Origin: an uncultured Roseibium sp.
Lineage (GTDB): Bacteria > Pseudomonadota > Alphaproteobacteria > Rhizobiales > Stappiaceae
Length of the DNA: 64,000 bases
Assembly (NCBI RefSeq): GCF_947496995.1
Contig: NZ_CANMFD010000001.1
Coordinates: 802,692 to 866,691, forward strand
Direction: 5' to 3'
Below the pieces are notes generated by a model. It searched no databases. It worked only from the letters and a program-made list of their open reading frames with translations, and had not been told where the DNA came from. Below, piece by piece: positions 36,629 to 45,604 of this stretch (its first letter is position 1; each line of letters opens with the position of its first letter). The translations under genes and the position numbers were made by a program.

Positions 36629-37093
36629 CTATTTGCCGCCGCCGGCCGCTTCCAGTGCGAGGCCATTCCGGGCCGTTGCCTGTTCGGCGGCTTCGTTGAA
36701 GGCGTCTACGTCATCGCCAAGGCGAAGCGTCGGCTCGCACATCGGATGGCAGGAAAGGGTTTCCCGCTCCACCTTCCGATAAACCGAGACGATATCGTTT
36801 TCCGAAGCGCGCACGGTAATTTCCTCGTCCACGATCGGCTTGTTGTCGGCATCCAGGATGACGAGGTTGGTGGTGCCATAGCTCTTGCCGGTAATGACGA
36901 CCGTGTTCTTGTCGAACATGGCGACGTCGGCGATGAAGGGATTGCCGACGATGACTGCGGAAGCGCCATCTTCGATACGGAACACCTTGGCACGATCGAC
37001 GGTTACCATGACCGGTCCGTCCTGCGCCATCGCTGCGCTTGCCTGAAACGCGAACACAAGCACGCCAGTCCATCTGATCAGGTTCGAAAACAT
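36629..37093 (-). CDS. Secretin N-domain-only protein (pilus assembly protein N-terminal domain)
   Basis: A 154-residue exported protein. Residues 1-22 are a signal peptide (IRWTGVLVFAFQASAAMA). The mature part has VTVDRAKVFRIEDGASAVIVGNPFIADVAMFDKNTVVITGKSYGTTNLVILD, which resembles the N-terminal domain of the CpaC secretin at 39551, but the protein stops before any secretin channel domain. ERETLSCHPMCEPTLRLG follows, with two cysteines that could bond. Start choice: the ATG at 37093 gives a clean signal peptide; a GTG at 37117 is possible. It is divergent from the pilin gene. Confidence 0.82.
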   Translation of the reverse strand: MFSNLIRWTGVLVFAFQASAAMAQDGPVMVTVDRAKVFRIEDGASAVIVGNPFIADVAMFDKNTVVITGKSYGTTNLVILDADNKPIVDEEITVRASENDIVSVYRKVERETLSCHPMCEPTLRLGDDVDAFNEAAEQATARNGLALEAAGGGK

Positions 37094-37619
37094 GCTTATG
37101 AGTACTCCATATGCCACTTTACCTGCGAGATCATGCCGTAGACGTAGTGAACGATCTGCTAACGCCCGGCGGCAAGATCAGTAAAACGGCATCTTTGCGG
37201 TATCCGAGTTGTCGCGCAGGGCAGAGGTGTATTCACCGCGCAAACCGAACATTTGAATTGCATCGAACGGGTGGGAAACGAAGGCTTGTCTGAATACTGC
37301 GCAATGAAAAATCTCCAAACTTCTAGTATATATTGAAAGACAGGATAGTAAGGCTCTCAGAAGTTATAAGGAAAAGAGGGAAATATGAGAATTTCAAAGA
37401 AATTTCCATATTTATATTAAATTATCACATCGTATTAATTAAAAATTATCTATACTTTTTGTTAACTATAGTCAACTTTCCCTACGATTCAATGGTAGTA
37501 AAAGGTAAATTTAACTGCTTGGAAATCTATTTATTCTAGGTTCGCTCCATGTCCAATTGGACCCGAATAAGATCCAGCGGACTTGAAGCTGTCAGTTCTT
37601 TGGTACTTGGAGCAAACAT
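37094..37619. promoter_or_regulatory. AT-rich divergent regulatory gap upstream of the Flp pilin gene
   Basis: About 525 bases without a convincing gene. The stretch 37260-37560 is far richer in A+T than the rest of the window, with TTAA-containing segments such as GTTAACTATAGTCAAC at 37461-37476. This is the usual character of an alphaproteobacterial pilin promoter region; CtrA control of pilin genes is known in Caulobacter, but spacing here does not match its consensus exactly. An open frame at 37333-37539 is judged to be chance. Confidence 0.5.
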
Positions 37620-37811
37620 ATGAAAAATCTTCTGAAACGCTTCGTCAACGACGAATCCGGCGCAACTGCAATCGAATATGGTCTGATCGCGGGCCTTCTT
37701 TCTATCGTGATCATTGGTGCCGTTGCGGCGACCGGTGGATCGCTTACCGATTTGTTCGGTCGTATTTCCGGTCAGCTCGATGCCGCCGGTGTGGCAGAAG
37801 CCACCGAATAA
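37620..37811 (+). CDS. Flp family type IVb pilin
   Basis: The major pilus subunit, 63 residues. The short leader ends in DESG, and the mature protein begins ATAIEYGLIAGLLSIVIIGAV, the Flp motif with glutamate at +5 and tyrosine at +6 followed by one hydrophobic helix. CpaA/TadV should cut and methylate it. GGAG precedes the ATG. A stabilising hairpin and a strong terminator follow, so the pilin is made from its own abundant short transcript. Confidence 0.95.
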   Translation: MKNLLKRFVNDESGATAIEYGLIAGLLSIVIIGAVAATGGSLTDLFGRISGQLDAAGVAEATE

Positions 37812-37823
37812 TACAGTCTGACT

Positions 37824-37841
37824 GCCGGGGGATACCCCGGC
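37824..37841 (+). other. Hairpin after the pilin stop codon
   Basis: GCCGGGG pairs perfectly with CCCCGGC across the loop GATA, just upstream of the terminator. Likely protects the 3' end of the pilin mRNA. Confidence 0.5.
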
Positions 37842-37856
37842 CAGTCCATCGTAAAG

Positions 37857-37886
37857 AAAACGGGCAGCCTGCTGCCCGTTTTTTTT
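37857..37886 (+). terminator. Rho-independent terminator of the pilin gene
   Basis: AAAACGGGCAG and CTGCCCGTTTT form an eleven-base stem with a four-base loop, followed by eight T. This is the clearest terminator in the window. Confidence 0.92.
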
Positions 37887-38028
37887 GTGCGTCGACGTGT
37901 TTTCCGCGCGCGCTCTTTTTGAAAGCGCATGCTCTCGATGACCAGGGCACTCCTGCCGGGCATCGGTAAAAAATTAACAATCGGTCTCTAAAATTCCGCG
38001 GGATAACTAAAGACTGAGCGGAAGCCCG

Positions 38029-38544
38029 ATGATCGAAGCGGCCATTCTAGTGATTTTCCCGATGCTCGTTGCCTTTGGCGGCGCGTCGGACCTGTTGACG
38101 ATGACGATCCGCAACAGGGTGTCTGTTCTCCTGATCGCCGGTTTCGCCGGTCTTGCGCTTGCAACGGGTCTTCCCTTGAGCGGTTGGGGAATGCATGCGC
38201 TGGGTCTGCTTGTGGTCTTTCCCGTCTGCTTCGGATTTTTCGCTGCCGGCTGGATGGGTGGAGGCGACGTTAAGTTCATCAGCGCCATTGCCTTGTGGAT
38301 CGGACTGACGCCGGAACTCGGTGTTTTTGTATTACTCGTCGCTTTTTTTGGAATGCTGCTTACCTTCGCGCTCCTGTTCGTCCGCAAATTCGAGGTGGTG
38401 CCCACGGTCCTTGCGACACAGGACTGGTTCGCCCGCCTTCATGACCGAAAGGGCGGCATCCCTTATGGCATCGCGATCGCGGTCGCCGGTCTGAAGATAT
38501 ATCCCTCCACCGAGTGGTTCCAGCTGGCCGCTCAGGGCATCTAG
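38029..38544 (+). CDS. cpaA: Prepilin peptidase CpaA/TadV
   Basis: Inner-membrane aspartic peptidase that cleaves the leader of the Flp pilin and TadE-like proteins. The 171 residues have about five hydrophobic helices. The catalytic aspartates are in GGASDLLTMTIRN (near residue 21) and in the GGGDVK motif (near residue 80). It is the short form without the methyltransferase domain, normal for Tad systems. It follows the pilin terminator, so it needs its own promoter. Confidence 0.93.
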   Translation: MIEAAILVIFPMLVAFGGASDLLTMTIRNRVSVLLIAGFAGLALATGLPLSGWGMHALGLLVVFPVCFGFFAAGWMGGGDVKFISAIALWIGLTPELGVFVLLVAFFGMLLTFALLFVRKFEVVPTVLATQDWFARLHDRKGGIPYGIAIAVAGLKIYPSTEWFQLAAQGI

Positions 38545-38629
38545 ACCACACTTGAGTATTTATATTTTCAGCCGTTATGCCGCTGGTTATTCGCAAAATG
38601 CGATAGATTTAAGAAATCATTCAGTAAAG

Positions 38630-38671
38630 TTAATGGATATTAACCAAAATCATCTAGATCTGGTTAACCAT
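38630..38671 (+). promoter_or_regulatory. TTAACC-rich region upstream of cpaB, possible CtrA sites
   Basis: TTAATGGATATTAACC at 38630-38645 and GGTTAACCAT at 38662-38671 lie upstream of the cpaB-tadC operon. They resemble CtrA half-sites (TTAACCAT), but the pair has six rather than seven bases between the TTAA boxes. TTGACT at 38675 may be a -35 box. The assignment is inference. Confidence 0.35.
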
Positions 38672-38741
38672 GTTTTGACTAATTACCCCTCATCCTAGGT
38701 TTGAATGGTGCATCTGCGCACAGGATTATTGGGTATAGGTC

Positions 38742-39512
38742 ATGAAATTCGCTCGACTTTTAGTACTGGCAGTAGCCGTGGCTGCAGGTTTTCTGGCTTT
38801 CCGAATGGTCATGATGTCCGGCGGAAATGAAGCCGAACCGCAAACCGCGCAGGCGCCGGCCGTTGAGCGAAAACAGGCTCAGGTCCTGGTGGCCGCAAAG
38901 GATATTCAGCTCGGCGGAAAATTGCAGGCGGAAGATATGTCCTGGTCGCCGTGGCCTGAAGACGTGATTCCCAAGGGCGCAGTCACCAAAAAGGCTTCTC
39001 CCGCAGCGGACAAGGAGCATGTGGGCCAGATCGCTCGAACTCCGATTTTCGCCGGTGAGCCGATTCGCCCGGAACGTCTGATCAGCACGGACAAGGGCTT
39101 CATGTCCTCCATTCTACCGAAGGGAAAACGCGCCAGCGCGGTAAGCGTTGAAGCGGAAACCACGGCGGGTGGCTTCATTCTGCCCGGTGACAAGGTTGAT
39201 CTCATCCTCACGCGCAGATCTGACGACGGAGCAAGCAGCGAAACGATTCTGGAGAATATCCGCGTACTGGCGATCGACACGACCACTGCGGGCGAACAGG
39301 ACAAGAAAAGCCTCTCGCCCAAGAAGACCGCAACCCTGGAACTGACACTGCCTCAGTCGGAGATCGTGGCGCAGGCACAGCAGATCGGGACGATTTCCCT
39401 GGCCTTGCGCAGCGCCCAGGATTCCGCCGACGACGCAGCACCGGAAAACGATCAGCGCCGCGGCATGAGCTACGTGAAATATGGCGTGACCAGCAAGTCG
39501 GATAGGCAATGA
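38742..39512 (+). CDS. cpaB: Flp pilus assembly protein CpaB/RcpC
   Basis: Periplasmic Tad component of 256 residues with one N-terminal membrane helix (LLVLAVAVAAGFLAFRMV) and an SAF-type domain (VLVAAKDIQLGGKLQAEDM, then GEPIRPERL), followed by the RcpC/CpaB domain with VSVEAETTAGGFILPGDKVDLILT. It is thought to help the secretin. It is the first gene of the long cpaB-tadC operon. Its stop overlaps an in-frame ATG of cpaC at 39509. Confidence 0.94.
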   Translation: MKFARLLVLAVAVAAGFLAFRMVMMSGGNEAEPQTAQAPAVERKQAQVLVAAKDIQLGGKLQAEDMSWSPWPEDVIPKGAVTKKASPAADKEHVGQIARTPIFAGEPIRPERLISTDKGFMSSILPKGKRASAVSVEAETTAGGFILPGDKVDLILTRRSDDGASSETILENIRVLAIDTTTAGEQDKKSLSPKKTATLELTLPQSEIVAQAQQIGTISLALRSAQDSADDAAPENDQRRGMSYVKYGVTSKSDRQ

Positions 39513-39550
39513 CACGGGTAATCACAAGAAAGTTCAGCGCAAGGGGCGCG

Positions 39551-40960
39551 ATGATGAACCAGCTTAAGAAGTTCATGGCAGTCTCGGCGTTCGTTGTTGC
39601 GGCACTGACCATGACGGCGCCGTTCGCCGTGGCCGAGGGCAATTTCCCGAGTCAGGTTCACATCGCCGCCGGAGAACGGGCGAGCGGACGGATCCTGAAT
39701 GTCGGCGTCGGCCGGTCGGTCGTTGTCAATCTGGCAGAAGATGCGGCCGATGTGCTCGTGTCCAATCCGGAGATAGCCGATGCCGTTCTGCGAACGCCGC
39801 GTCGGATCTTCATCATAGGAAACACGGCCGGCCAGTCCCGGGTTGTCTTTTTCAGCCGCAGCGGCCGTGAACTGGCGAGCTTTGATCTGAGGGTCGAAAG
39901 AGACACCTCCGATATGACCCGGATCATCCGCAAGTTGATCCCGGGCTCGAACATATTCGCCGAATCCGTCAATGGCAGCGTCATCCTGAGCGGCACCGCG
40001 AAGAGCACCATCGAAGCCCAGCAGGCTGCGGATATCGCGGCAAAGTTCCAAGGCACCGGCAGTGCCGAGGACGTCGTCAACCTGATCTCCGTCGAGGGCA
40101 AGGATCAGGTGCATCTGAAAGTAACCGTGGCGGAAGTCGAACGCTCGGTCATCAAGCAGCTCGGGGTCCAGTTTTCCGGTTCTATCGGCGTGGGGAATTT
40201 CACGCCCTTCGGACAGAACCTGCCGGACTTTCCGGTAAACCCGACCATCGTCAACCAGGCGGTCGCCGGCTTCGGCTTTGCCAGCGGCGCCACCAGTCTG
40301 GCTGCCCAGGTGGAAGCCTTGCAGCGGGACGGCGTGATCAGGACCCTGGCGGAACCGACCCTGACGGCCATAACCGGTGAGAACGCAAGCTTTCTTGCGG
40401 GTGGCGAATTTCCGATCCCGATCGCCCAGGACGACGGAGAAGTAACCGTCGAGTTCAAGAAATTCGGTGTGGGACTCGATTTCACTCCCGTGGTGCTGTC
40501 CGGCGGACGCATCAGCCTCAGGGTCAAGACGGAAGTGAGCGAGCTCAGCAATGACGGTGCGGTTTCGGCGGGCGGGATCACGATCTCCGCGCTGAAGGTC
40601 CGCCGCGCGGAATCGACCATGGAACTGCCTTCGGGCGGCACGCTGGTCATGGCTGGCCTCCTGAAGGAGTCCTATCAGCAGGCGGTCGACGGTGTGCCGG
40701 GTCTGATGCAGATCCCGATCCTCGGCGCCCTGTTCAAAAGCCGCGACTTCCTGCGCAAGCAGACGGAACTCACGGTCTTCGTGACGCCCTATGTGGTTCA
40801 GCCAGTCGCCGCTCAGAAACTGGTGCGGCCGGACAAGAACTTCCTGCCGCCATCTGATGCGGAAACGATTTTCCTGAACCGGCTCAACAAGATCTTCAGC
40901 CCGGCCGGTGATGCGGTCGAAGGCACCTATCACGGCCAGGTCGGCTTTATCTACAAGTGA
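39551..40960 (+). CDS. cpaC: Pilus secretin CpaC/RcpA
   Basis: Outer-membrane channel through which the Flp pilus leaves the cell. A signal peptide (LKKFMAVSAFVVAALTMTAPFAVA) leads to the N-terminal pilus domain (ERASGRILNVGVGRSVVVNL), a BON-type segment (NIFAESVNGSVILSGTAKS) and the C-terminal secretin domain with PTLTAITGENASFLAGGEFPIP and VPGLMQIPILGALF. Start choice: ATGs at 39551 and 39554 follow AAGGGG and give the best signal peptide; the ATG at 39509 overlaps the cpaB stop and would add 14 residues. Confidence 0.94.
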   Translation: MMNQLKKFMAVSAFVVAALTMTAPFAVAEGNFPSQVHIAAGERASGRILNVGVGRSVVVNLAEDAADVLVSNPEIADAVLRTPRRIFIIGNTAGQSRVVFFSRSGRELASFDLRVERDTSDMTRIIRKLIPGSNIFAESVNGSVILSGTAKSTIEAQQAADIAAKFQGTGSAEDVVNLISVEGKDQVHLKVTVAEVERSVIKQLGVQFSGSIGVGNFTPFGQNLPDFPVNPTIVNQAVAGFGFASGATSLAAQVEALQRDGVIRTLAEPTLTAITGENASFLAGGEFPIPIAQDDGEVTVEFKKFGVGLDFTPVVLSGGRISLRVKTEVSELSNDGAVSAGGITISALKVRRAESTMELPSGGTLVMAGLLKESYQQAVDGVPGLMQIPILGALFKSRDFLRKQTELTVFVTPYVVQPVAAQKLVRPDKNFLPPSDAETIFLNRLNKIFSPAGDAVEGTYHGQVGFIYK

Positions 40961-40970
40961 GGACGGACGG

Positions 40971-41681
40971 ATGAATACCTACAATACGGTCCGGGTTGCC
41001 GCAGCCTCCAGATCCGCCCTTGTCTTGCTGGGATGCCTGGTGATGGCCGGCTGCCAGGGTGCGCAAACTCAAAGCCAGATTCTGGCGTCCAACGACTACC
41101 GGCTGCGCCACCCGATTGTCATCACCGAGGAACCGGAAACCCTTGACCTGCCGATCGGCCGCAACACGCGCCGGCTTTACGGTCCGGTCGAAGGTACGGT
41201 CACGGCGTTTGCGATAGATAGCCGCCGCAAGGGCGACGGCAATGTGGAAATCCTTGTTCCCTCCGGCGGAGCGAATGAATCCGCCGTTCATGCGGTTACC
41301 GGCAACATACGCACGGCGTTGCAGCGCGGCGGTCTCGGCCGCTCGCAGATCAGCACGCGCACCTATGCGGTCAACGACCCGACGGCCGATGCCCCGATCC
41401 GGCTCTCCTACGCGAGGATGCAGGCGACTGCCGGTCCTTGTGGTAACTGGCCGAAGAACATCGGCGGCGGATTTGGCGAAAACATCGAATACGAGAATTT
41501 CGGCTGTGCCACTCAGTCCAACCTCGCTGCAATGGTTGAAAACCCGTCCGACCTGCTGACGCCGAGAGCGATGACGCCGGCCGACCAGAGACGGAGGGCG
41601 GTTGTCATCGAGAACTACAGAAAAGGTGACGTGACATCCGGGGAATATCAGGAAGGCGTCGGCGCCGAGGTCTCTGAATAG
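40971..41681 (+). CDS. cpaD: Pilus biogenesis lipoprotein CpaD
   Basis: Outer-membrane lipoprotein of 236 residues with a lipobox LVMAGC near residue 28. The mature part has YRLRHPIVITEEPETLDLPIG, the CpaD family start, and later AGPCGNWPKNIGG and NFGCATQSNLAAMVENPSDLL. It probably assists secretin assembly. The ATG at 40971 follows GAGGACGG, ten bases after the cpaC stop. Confidence 0.93.
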   Translation: MNTYNTVRVAAASRSALVLLGCLVMAGCQGAQTQSQILASNDYRLRHPIVITEEPETLDLPIGRNTRRLYGPVEGTVTAFAIDSRRKGDGNVEILVPSGGANESAVHAVTGNIRTALQRGGLGRSQISTRTYAVNDPTADAPIRLSYARMQATAGPCGNWPKNIGGGFGENIEYENFGCATQSNLAAMVENPSDLLTPRAMTPADQRRRAVVIENYRKGDVTSGEYQEGVGAEVSE

Positions 41682-41689
41682 GTGAAGAT

Positions 41690-42997
41690 ATGAGTATTAA
41701 CCCAGACTTGAGTGAGATGGCCGGCCATTTGGATACCATGTCGTTGCCTGACGAACAGCAGTTCGCCATTAACGACGAGGCCATCCAGATCGGCCCGATT
41801 CCGCGCATCACGATTCACGGGTTTTTCCTGAACGACGCATCCATGCGCATCGCGGAAGCGGCGATGGAAGACCGCCGGCTGGCCAAGGCTCATCTGAAGC
41901 TCGACAAGGGCGGAATTCCGGCCGCAATCGAGATCTTCTCACAAGCGCCGACACCGAACCTGATCATCGTGGAGACGGCGGGCGACAAGGAAGATCTCAT
42001 TGCCAGTCTAGATAACCTGGCCGAATATTGTGATGCCGGTACAAAGGTGATTGTCGTCGGTGACGTCAACGATGTCACGCTCTACCGGGATCTGATCGCC
42101 CGGGGCGTCAGCGAATATCTGATCACTCCGATCAGCGTTCTGCAATTGATCGCCTCGGTCGGAACCCTTTACGCCAGTCCGGAAGCGGAACCTCTCGGTC
42201 GGACGATTGCTTTCTACGGCGTGAAAGGCGGCTGCGGCGCATCGACAATCGCACACAACGGCGCCTGGTCGCTTGCGCGCTGCTTCGAGAGCGAAGTCAT
42301 TGTCTCCGACCTGGATCTGCCCTTCGGTACGGCTGGCCTGGACTACAATCAGGACCCGTTGCAGGGCGTTTTCGAAGCCGTGTCCTCGCCCGAACGCCTG
42401 GACGAGACCTATCTGGATCGCATCCTGACCAAATGCAGCGATCACCTCAGCCTGCTTGCTGCGCCGGCAACACTGGAGCGGACCTACGACCAGAACGAAA
42501 AGTCGTTCGAACTGCTCCTTGAGACCATGCGGGCAACCGTGCCTCATGTGGTGCTGGACCTGCCCCATGCCTGGAACGCGTGGATCAGGAACACGCTGCT
42601 GAATGTCGATGAGATCGTGATGGTTGCGGAGCCGGACCTGGCCAACCTTCGGAATGCCAAGAACGCCGCCGACATGTTGAAGCAGATGCGGCCGAACGAC
42701 CGTCCGCCGCATCTGATCATGAACAAGGTCAACATGCCCAAGAGGCCGGAAATCAAGCCGGATGAATTTGCCGGAGCGCTCGGACTGACGGTTCAGGCGT
42801 CGATCCCTTTCGAACCGCACCTCTTCGGCACCGCGGCCAACAACGGCCAGATGATCGCCGAACTGGATGGCAAGCATGCCATCACGCACATGTTCGATGA
42901 TCTGGCCCAGTCCGTTTCGGGCAAGGCGCAGCCGAGCAGACCCGCCAGGTCGAGCCTTGGCGGCCTGTTGTCGAAGCTGAAACGCAGGGCCGGCTGA
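41690..42997 (+). CDS. cpaE: Pilus assembly ATPase-like protein CpaE/TadZ
   Basis: A 435-residue MinD/ParA-like protein that places the Tad machine in the cell. The N-terminal half is a receiver-like domain without obvious phosphorylation site context (LIIVETAGDKEDLI, TKVIVVGDVNDVTLYRDLIARGVSEYLITP). The C-terminal half has the deviant Walker A VKGGCGASTIAHN, then VSDLDLPFGTAGLDYNQD. The C-tail is basic. It lies between cpaD and cpaF in the usual order. Confidence 0.93.
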   Translation: MSINPDLSEMAGHLDTMSLPDEQQFAINDEAIQIGPIPRITIHGFFLNDASMRIAEAAMEDRRLAKAHLKLDKGGIPAAIEIFSQAPTPNLIIVETAGDKEDLIASLDNLAEYCDAGTKVIVVGDVNDVTLYRDLIARGVSEYLITPISVLQLIASVGTLYASPEAEPLGRTIAFYGVKGGCGASTIAHNGAWSLARCFESEVIVSDLDLPFGTAGLDYNQDPLQGVFEAVSSPERLDETYLDRILTKCSDHLSLLAAPATLERTYDQNEKSFELLLETMRATVPHVVLDLPHAWNAWIRNTLLNVDEIVMVAEPDLANLRNAKNAADMLKQMRPNDRPPHLIMNKVNMPKRPEIKPDEFAGALGLTVQASIPFEPHLFGTAANNGQMIAELDGKHAITHMFDDLAQSVSGKAQPSRPARSSLGGLLSKLKRRAG

Positions 42998-43027
42998 CCG
43001 GTTCTTGAACGGAGCAGATAGTTCGTT

Positions 43028-44566
43028 ATGTTTGGAAGACGTGGCAGTTCATCGTCCGGAGTACGGACAGTCAGACCGGCAGACGTGCCGGGGCTGCAGG
43101 ATGCGCCTGCGCCGGACGAAGACGACAGCCGTGCGGAAGCCCCCGTCCCGCAGCCGCCCGTTCAAAGTGAGCCTGAAAAAGCAGCAGTTGCTGCCCCGCC
43201 GCCCGCAGCAACGTCACCGGCTCCGGGACAGGCGCAGGAAACCGTGCAACCGGCTCCGGCTCCCCGCAAGAAGAACAGCGAATATTACGAGACCAAGGCG
43301 CAGATCTTCAACGCGCTGGTGGAAGCGATCGACCTGTCGCAGCTCGCCCGTCTCGATGCGGAAGATGCCCGCGACGAGATCCGCGATGTGGTCAATGACA
43401 TCATCGCCCTCAAGAATGTCGTCATGTCGATTTCCGAGCAGGAAGATCTGCTCGAGGACATCTGCAACGACGTGCTCGGCTACGGTCCGCTGGAGCCTCT
43501 GCTGGCCCGCGACGACATCGCCGACATCATGGTGAACGGCGCTCACACGGTCTATATCGAGACCGAAGGCAAGGTTGAACAGACCGCCGTGTCCTTCCGC
43601 GACAATGCCCAGCTGATGAACATCTGCCAGCGCATCGTGAGCCAGGTTGGCCGGCGTGTCGATGAATCCAGTCCTATCTGTGACGCGCGCCTGCCCGACG
43701 GCTCGCGCGTCAACGTCATCGCACCGCCCCTGTCTATCGACGGGCCGGCACTCACCATCCGGAAATTCAAACGCGACAAGCTGACCCTCGATCAGCTGGT
43801 GAGATTCGGATCGATCACGCCGGAAGGTTCGACGATCCTTCAGATCATCGGGCGCTCTCGCTGTAATGTTCTGATTTCCGGCGGTACCGGCTCGGGCAAG
43901 ACGACGCTGCTGAACTGCCTGACGGCCTTTATCGACCATACTGAACGCGTCATCACGTGCGAGGATTCCGCCGAGCTTCAGCTCCAGCAGCCGCATGTGG
44001 TCCGCCTCGAGACACGCCCGCCCAACCTTGAAGGCGAGGGCGAGATCACCATGCGCGACCTGGTGAAGAACTGCCTGCGTATGCGCCCTGAGCGGATTAT
44101 CGTCGGCGAGGTGCGCGGACCCGAAGCGTTCGACCTTCTGCAGGCGATGAACACGGGCCATGACGGCTCCATGGGCACGCTGCACGCCAACTCGCCCCGC
44201 GAGGCTTTGTCCAGGCTTGAATCGATGATCACCATGGGCGGGTTCTCGTTGCCCTCCAGAACCCTCCGCGAAATGATCGTCTCCTCCATCGACGTGGTGG
44301 TGCAGGCTGCCCGCCTGCGCGACGGTTCCCGGCGGATCACCCATGTCACCGAGGTCATGGGCATGGAAGGCGACGTCATCACCACCCAGGACGTCTTCCT
44401 GTACGACATGGTCGGCGAGGACGCGAACGGCCGGATTATCGGTCGGCACCGCTCCACCGGCATCGGCCGGCCGAGATTCTGGGAACGCGCACGTTACTTC
44501 GGCGAGGAAGCCCGTTTGGCTCAGGCTCTGGATGCGTCAGAGATGCCCGAATACGTAGCGGATTGA
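43028..44566 (+). CDS. cpaF: Tad secretion ATPase CpaF/TadA
   Basis: Cytoplasmic hexameric ATPase driving pilus assembly. Residues 20-85 are a proline- and alanine-rich linker of low complexity. The T2SSE-type core has an N-terminal helical part (FNALVEAIDLSQLARLD), Walker A ISGGTGSGKTTLLN near residue 285, the Asp box VITCEDSAELQLQQPHVVRLETRPPN, Walker B RPERIIVGEVRGPEA and the His box TGHDGSMGTLHANSPREALSRLE. All catalytic motifs are intact. Confidence 0.96.
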   Translation: MFGRRGSSSSGVRTVRPADVPGLQDAPAPDEDDSRAEAPVPQPPVQSEPEKAAVAAPPPAATSPAPGQAQETVQPAPAPRKKNSEYYETKAQIFNALVEAIDLSQLARLDAEDARDEIRDVVNDIIALKNVVMSISEQEDLLEDICNDVLGYGPLEPLLARDDIADIMVNGAHTVYIETEGKVEQTAVSFRDNAQLMNICQRIVSQVGRRVDESSPICDARLPDGSRVNVIAPPLSIDGPALTIRKFKRDKLTLDQLVRFGSITPEGSTILQIIGRSRCNVLISGGTGSGKTTLLNCLTAFIDHTERVITCEDSAELQLQQPHVVRLETRPPNLEGEGEITMRDLVKNCLRMRPERIIVGEVRGPEAFDLLQAMNTGHDGSMGTLHANSPREALSRLESMITMGGFSLPSRTLREMIVSSIDVVVQAARLRDGSRRITHVTEVMGMEGDVITTQDVFLYDMVGEDANGRIIGRHRSTGIGRPRFWERARYFGEEARLAQALDASEMPEYVAD

Positions 44567-44573
44567 GGCACAA

Positions 44574-45593
44574 ATGTCCGGACTTGAAGAACTGCTTACC
44601 CCACAGGTCACCGGCCTTGCCATCGCTCTCCTTGTGATGCTTGCGGTCGGGGGCGTCATTTTCAGCCTGTTCCAGCCGCAGCTGTCGGGCAGCAAACGGC
44701 GCGACCAGAGACTGCAGGCGGTATCCGAGCGTCCGCAGAGTGAAAAGCAGCGCAAGCATTTGCGCGACAATGACCGTCGCCGGCGTTCCATCCAGGACCA
44801 GCTCAAGGACTTTGAGGACCGGCAGAAGGCCAAGCAGCACAAGCAGCAGAAAATTTCCCTGAAAGTCCGCATGGAACAGGCGGGCCTGACCTGGGAAATC
44901 AAGCATTTCATCATCTTCAGCGTTATCTGCGCGCTCGTCTTTCTGGTGATCGGATTTTTTATCAGCGGTAACCTGATTATCATCGCCGCGATGACATTCG
45001 CGGGCGGCCTGGGATTTCCGCGCTGGTACGTGTCCCGCAAGCGCAAGCGCCGGTTCGATGCTTTTTTGAACGAGCTCCCCAACGGAGTGGATATCATCGT
45101 GCGAGGCGTGAAAGCCGGTTTGCCTCTCGGTGACTGTATCAAGGTGGTCGGGCGTGAAGCCCGGGAGCCGGTCGCGACTGAATTCCGCAAGATCTCGGAA
45201 ACCCAGGTAATGGGGATTTCGCTCGCCGAGGCGGTTGGGAAACTGCCGGAACGGGTTCCTGTCGCCGAGGCGAATTTCTTCGCGATCGTTGTCGCCATTC
45301 AGCAGAAAGCAGGTGGTGGCCTTGCTGAAGCGCTCGGCAATCTCTCCAGGGTGCTGCGCGGCCGCAAGGCCATGAAGGGCAAGATCAAGGCTCTGAGTTC
45401 GGAAGCCAAATCGTCCGCCGCGATCATCGGCTCGTTGCCGTTTTTCGTCGGCGGGATCATTTTCCTGATCTCCCCCTCCTACATCATGCTGCTGTTCACG
45501 ACGACCACCGGCAACATCATTATCGCCGGCTGCCTGTTCTGGATGTTCATCGGCATCATGGTCATGCGCGCCATGATCAACTTCGACTTCTGA
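44574..45593 (+). CDS. tadB: Tad inner-membrane platform protein TadB
   Basis: A 339-residue T2SSF-domain membrane protein. An N-terminal helix is followed by a charged cytoplasmic coil (RDQRLQAVSERPQSEKQRKHLRDNDRRRRS), two helices, the T2SSF domain (ELPNGVDIIVRGVKAGLPLGDCIKVVG) and two C-terminal helices. It starts seven bases after the cpaF stop and should form the membrane platform with TadC. Confidence 0.95.
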   Translation: MSGLEELLTPQVTGLAIALLVMLAVGGVIFSLFQPQLSGSKRRDQRLQAVSERPQSEKQRKHLRDNDRRRRSIQDQLKDFEDRQKAKQHKQQKISLKVRMEQAGLTWEIKHFIIFSVICALVFLVIGFFISGNLIIIAAMTFAGGLGFPRWYVSRKRKRRFDAFLNELPNGVDIIVRGVKAGLPLGDCIKVVGREAREPVATEFRKISETQVMGISLAEAVGKLPERVPVAEANFFAIVVAIQQKAGGGLAEALGNLSRVLRGRKAMKGKIKALSSEAKSSAAIIGSLPFFVGGIIFLISPSYIMLLFTTTTGNIIIAGCLFWMFIGIMVMRAMINFDF

Positions 45594-45604
45594 CGAGGGA
45601 CGGC

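Noticed and set aside
37333-37539. 68-codon AT-rich frame upstream of the pilin
   Set aside because: It arises in an AT-rich regulatory stretch; there is no ribosome site and its composition is that of the DNA.
43978-44463. Antisense frames within cpaF and other pilus genes
   Set aside because: Shadow frames of well-supported genes without motifs of their own.
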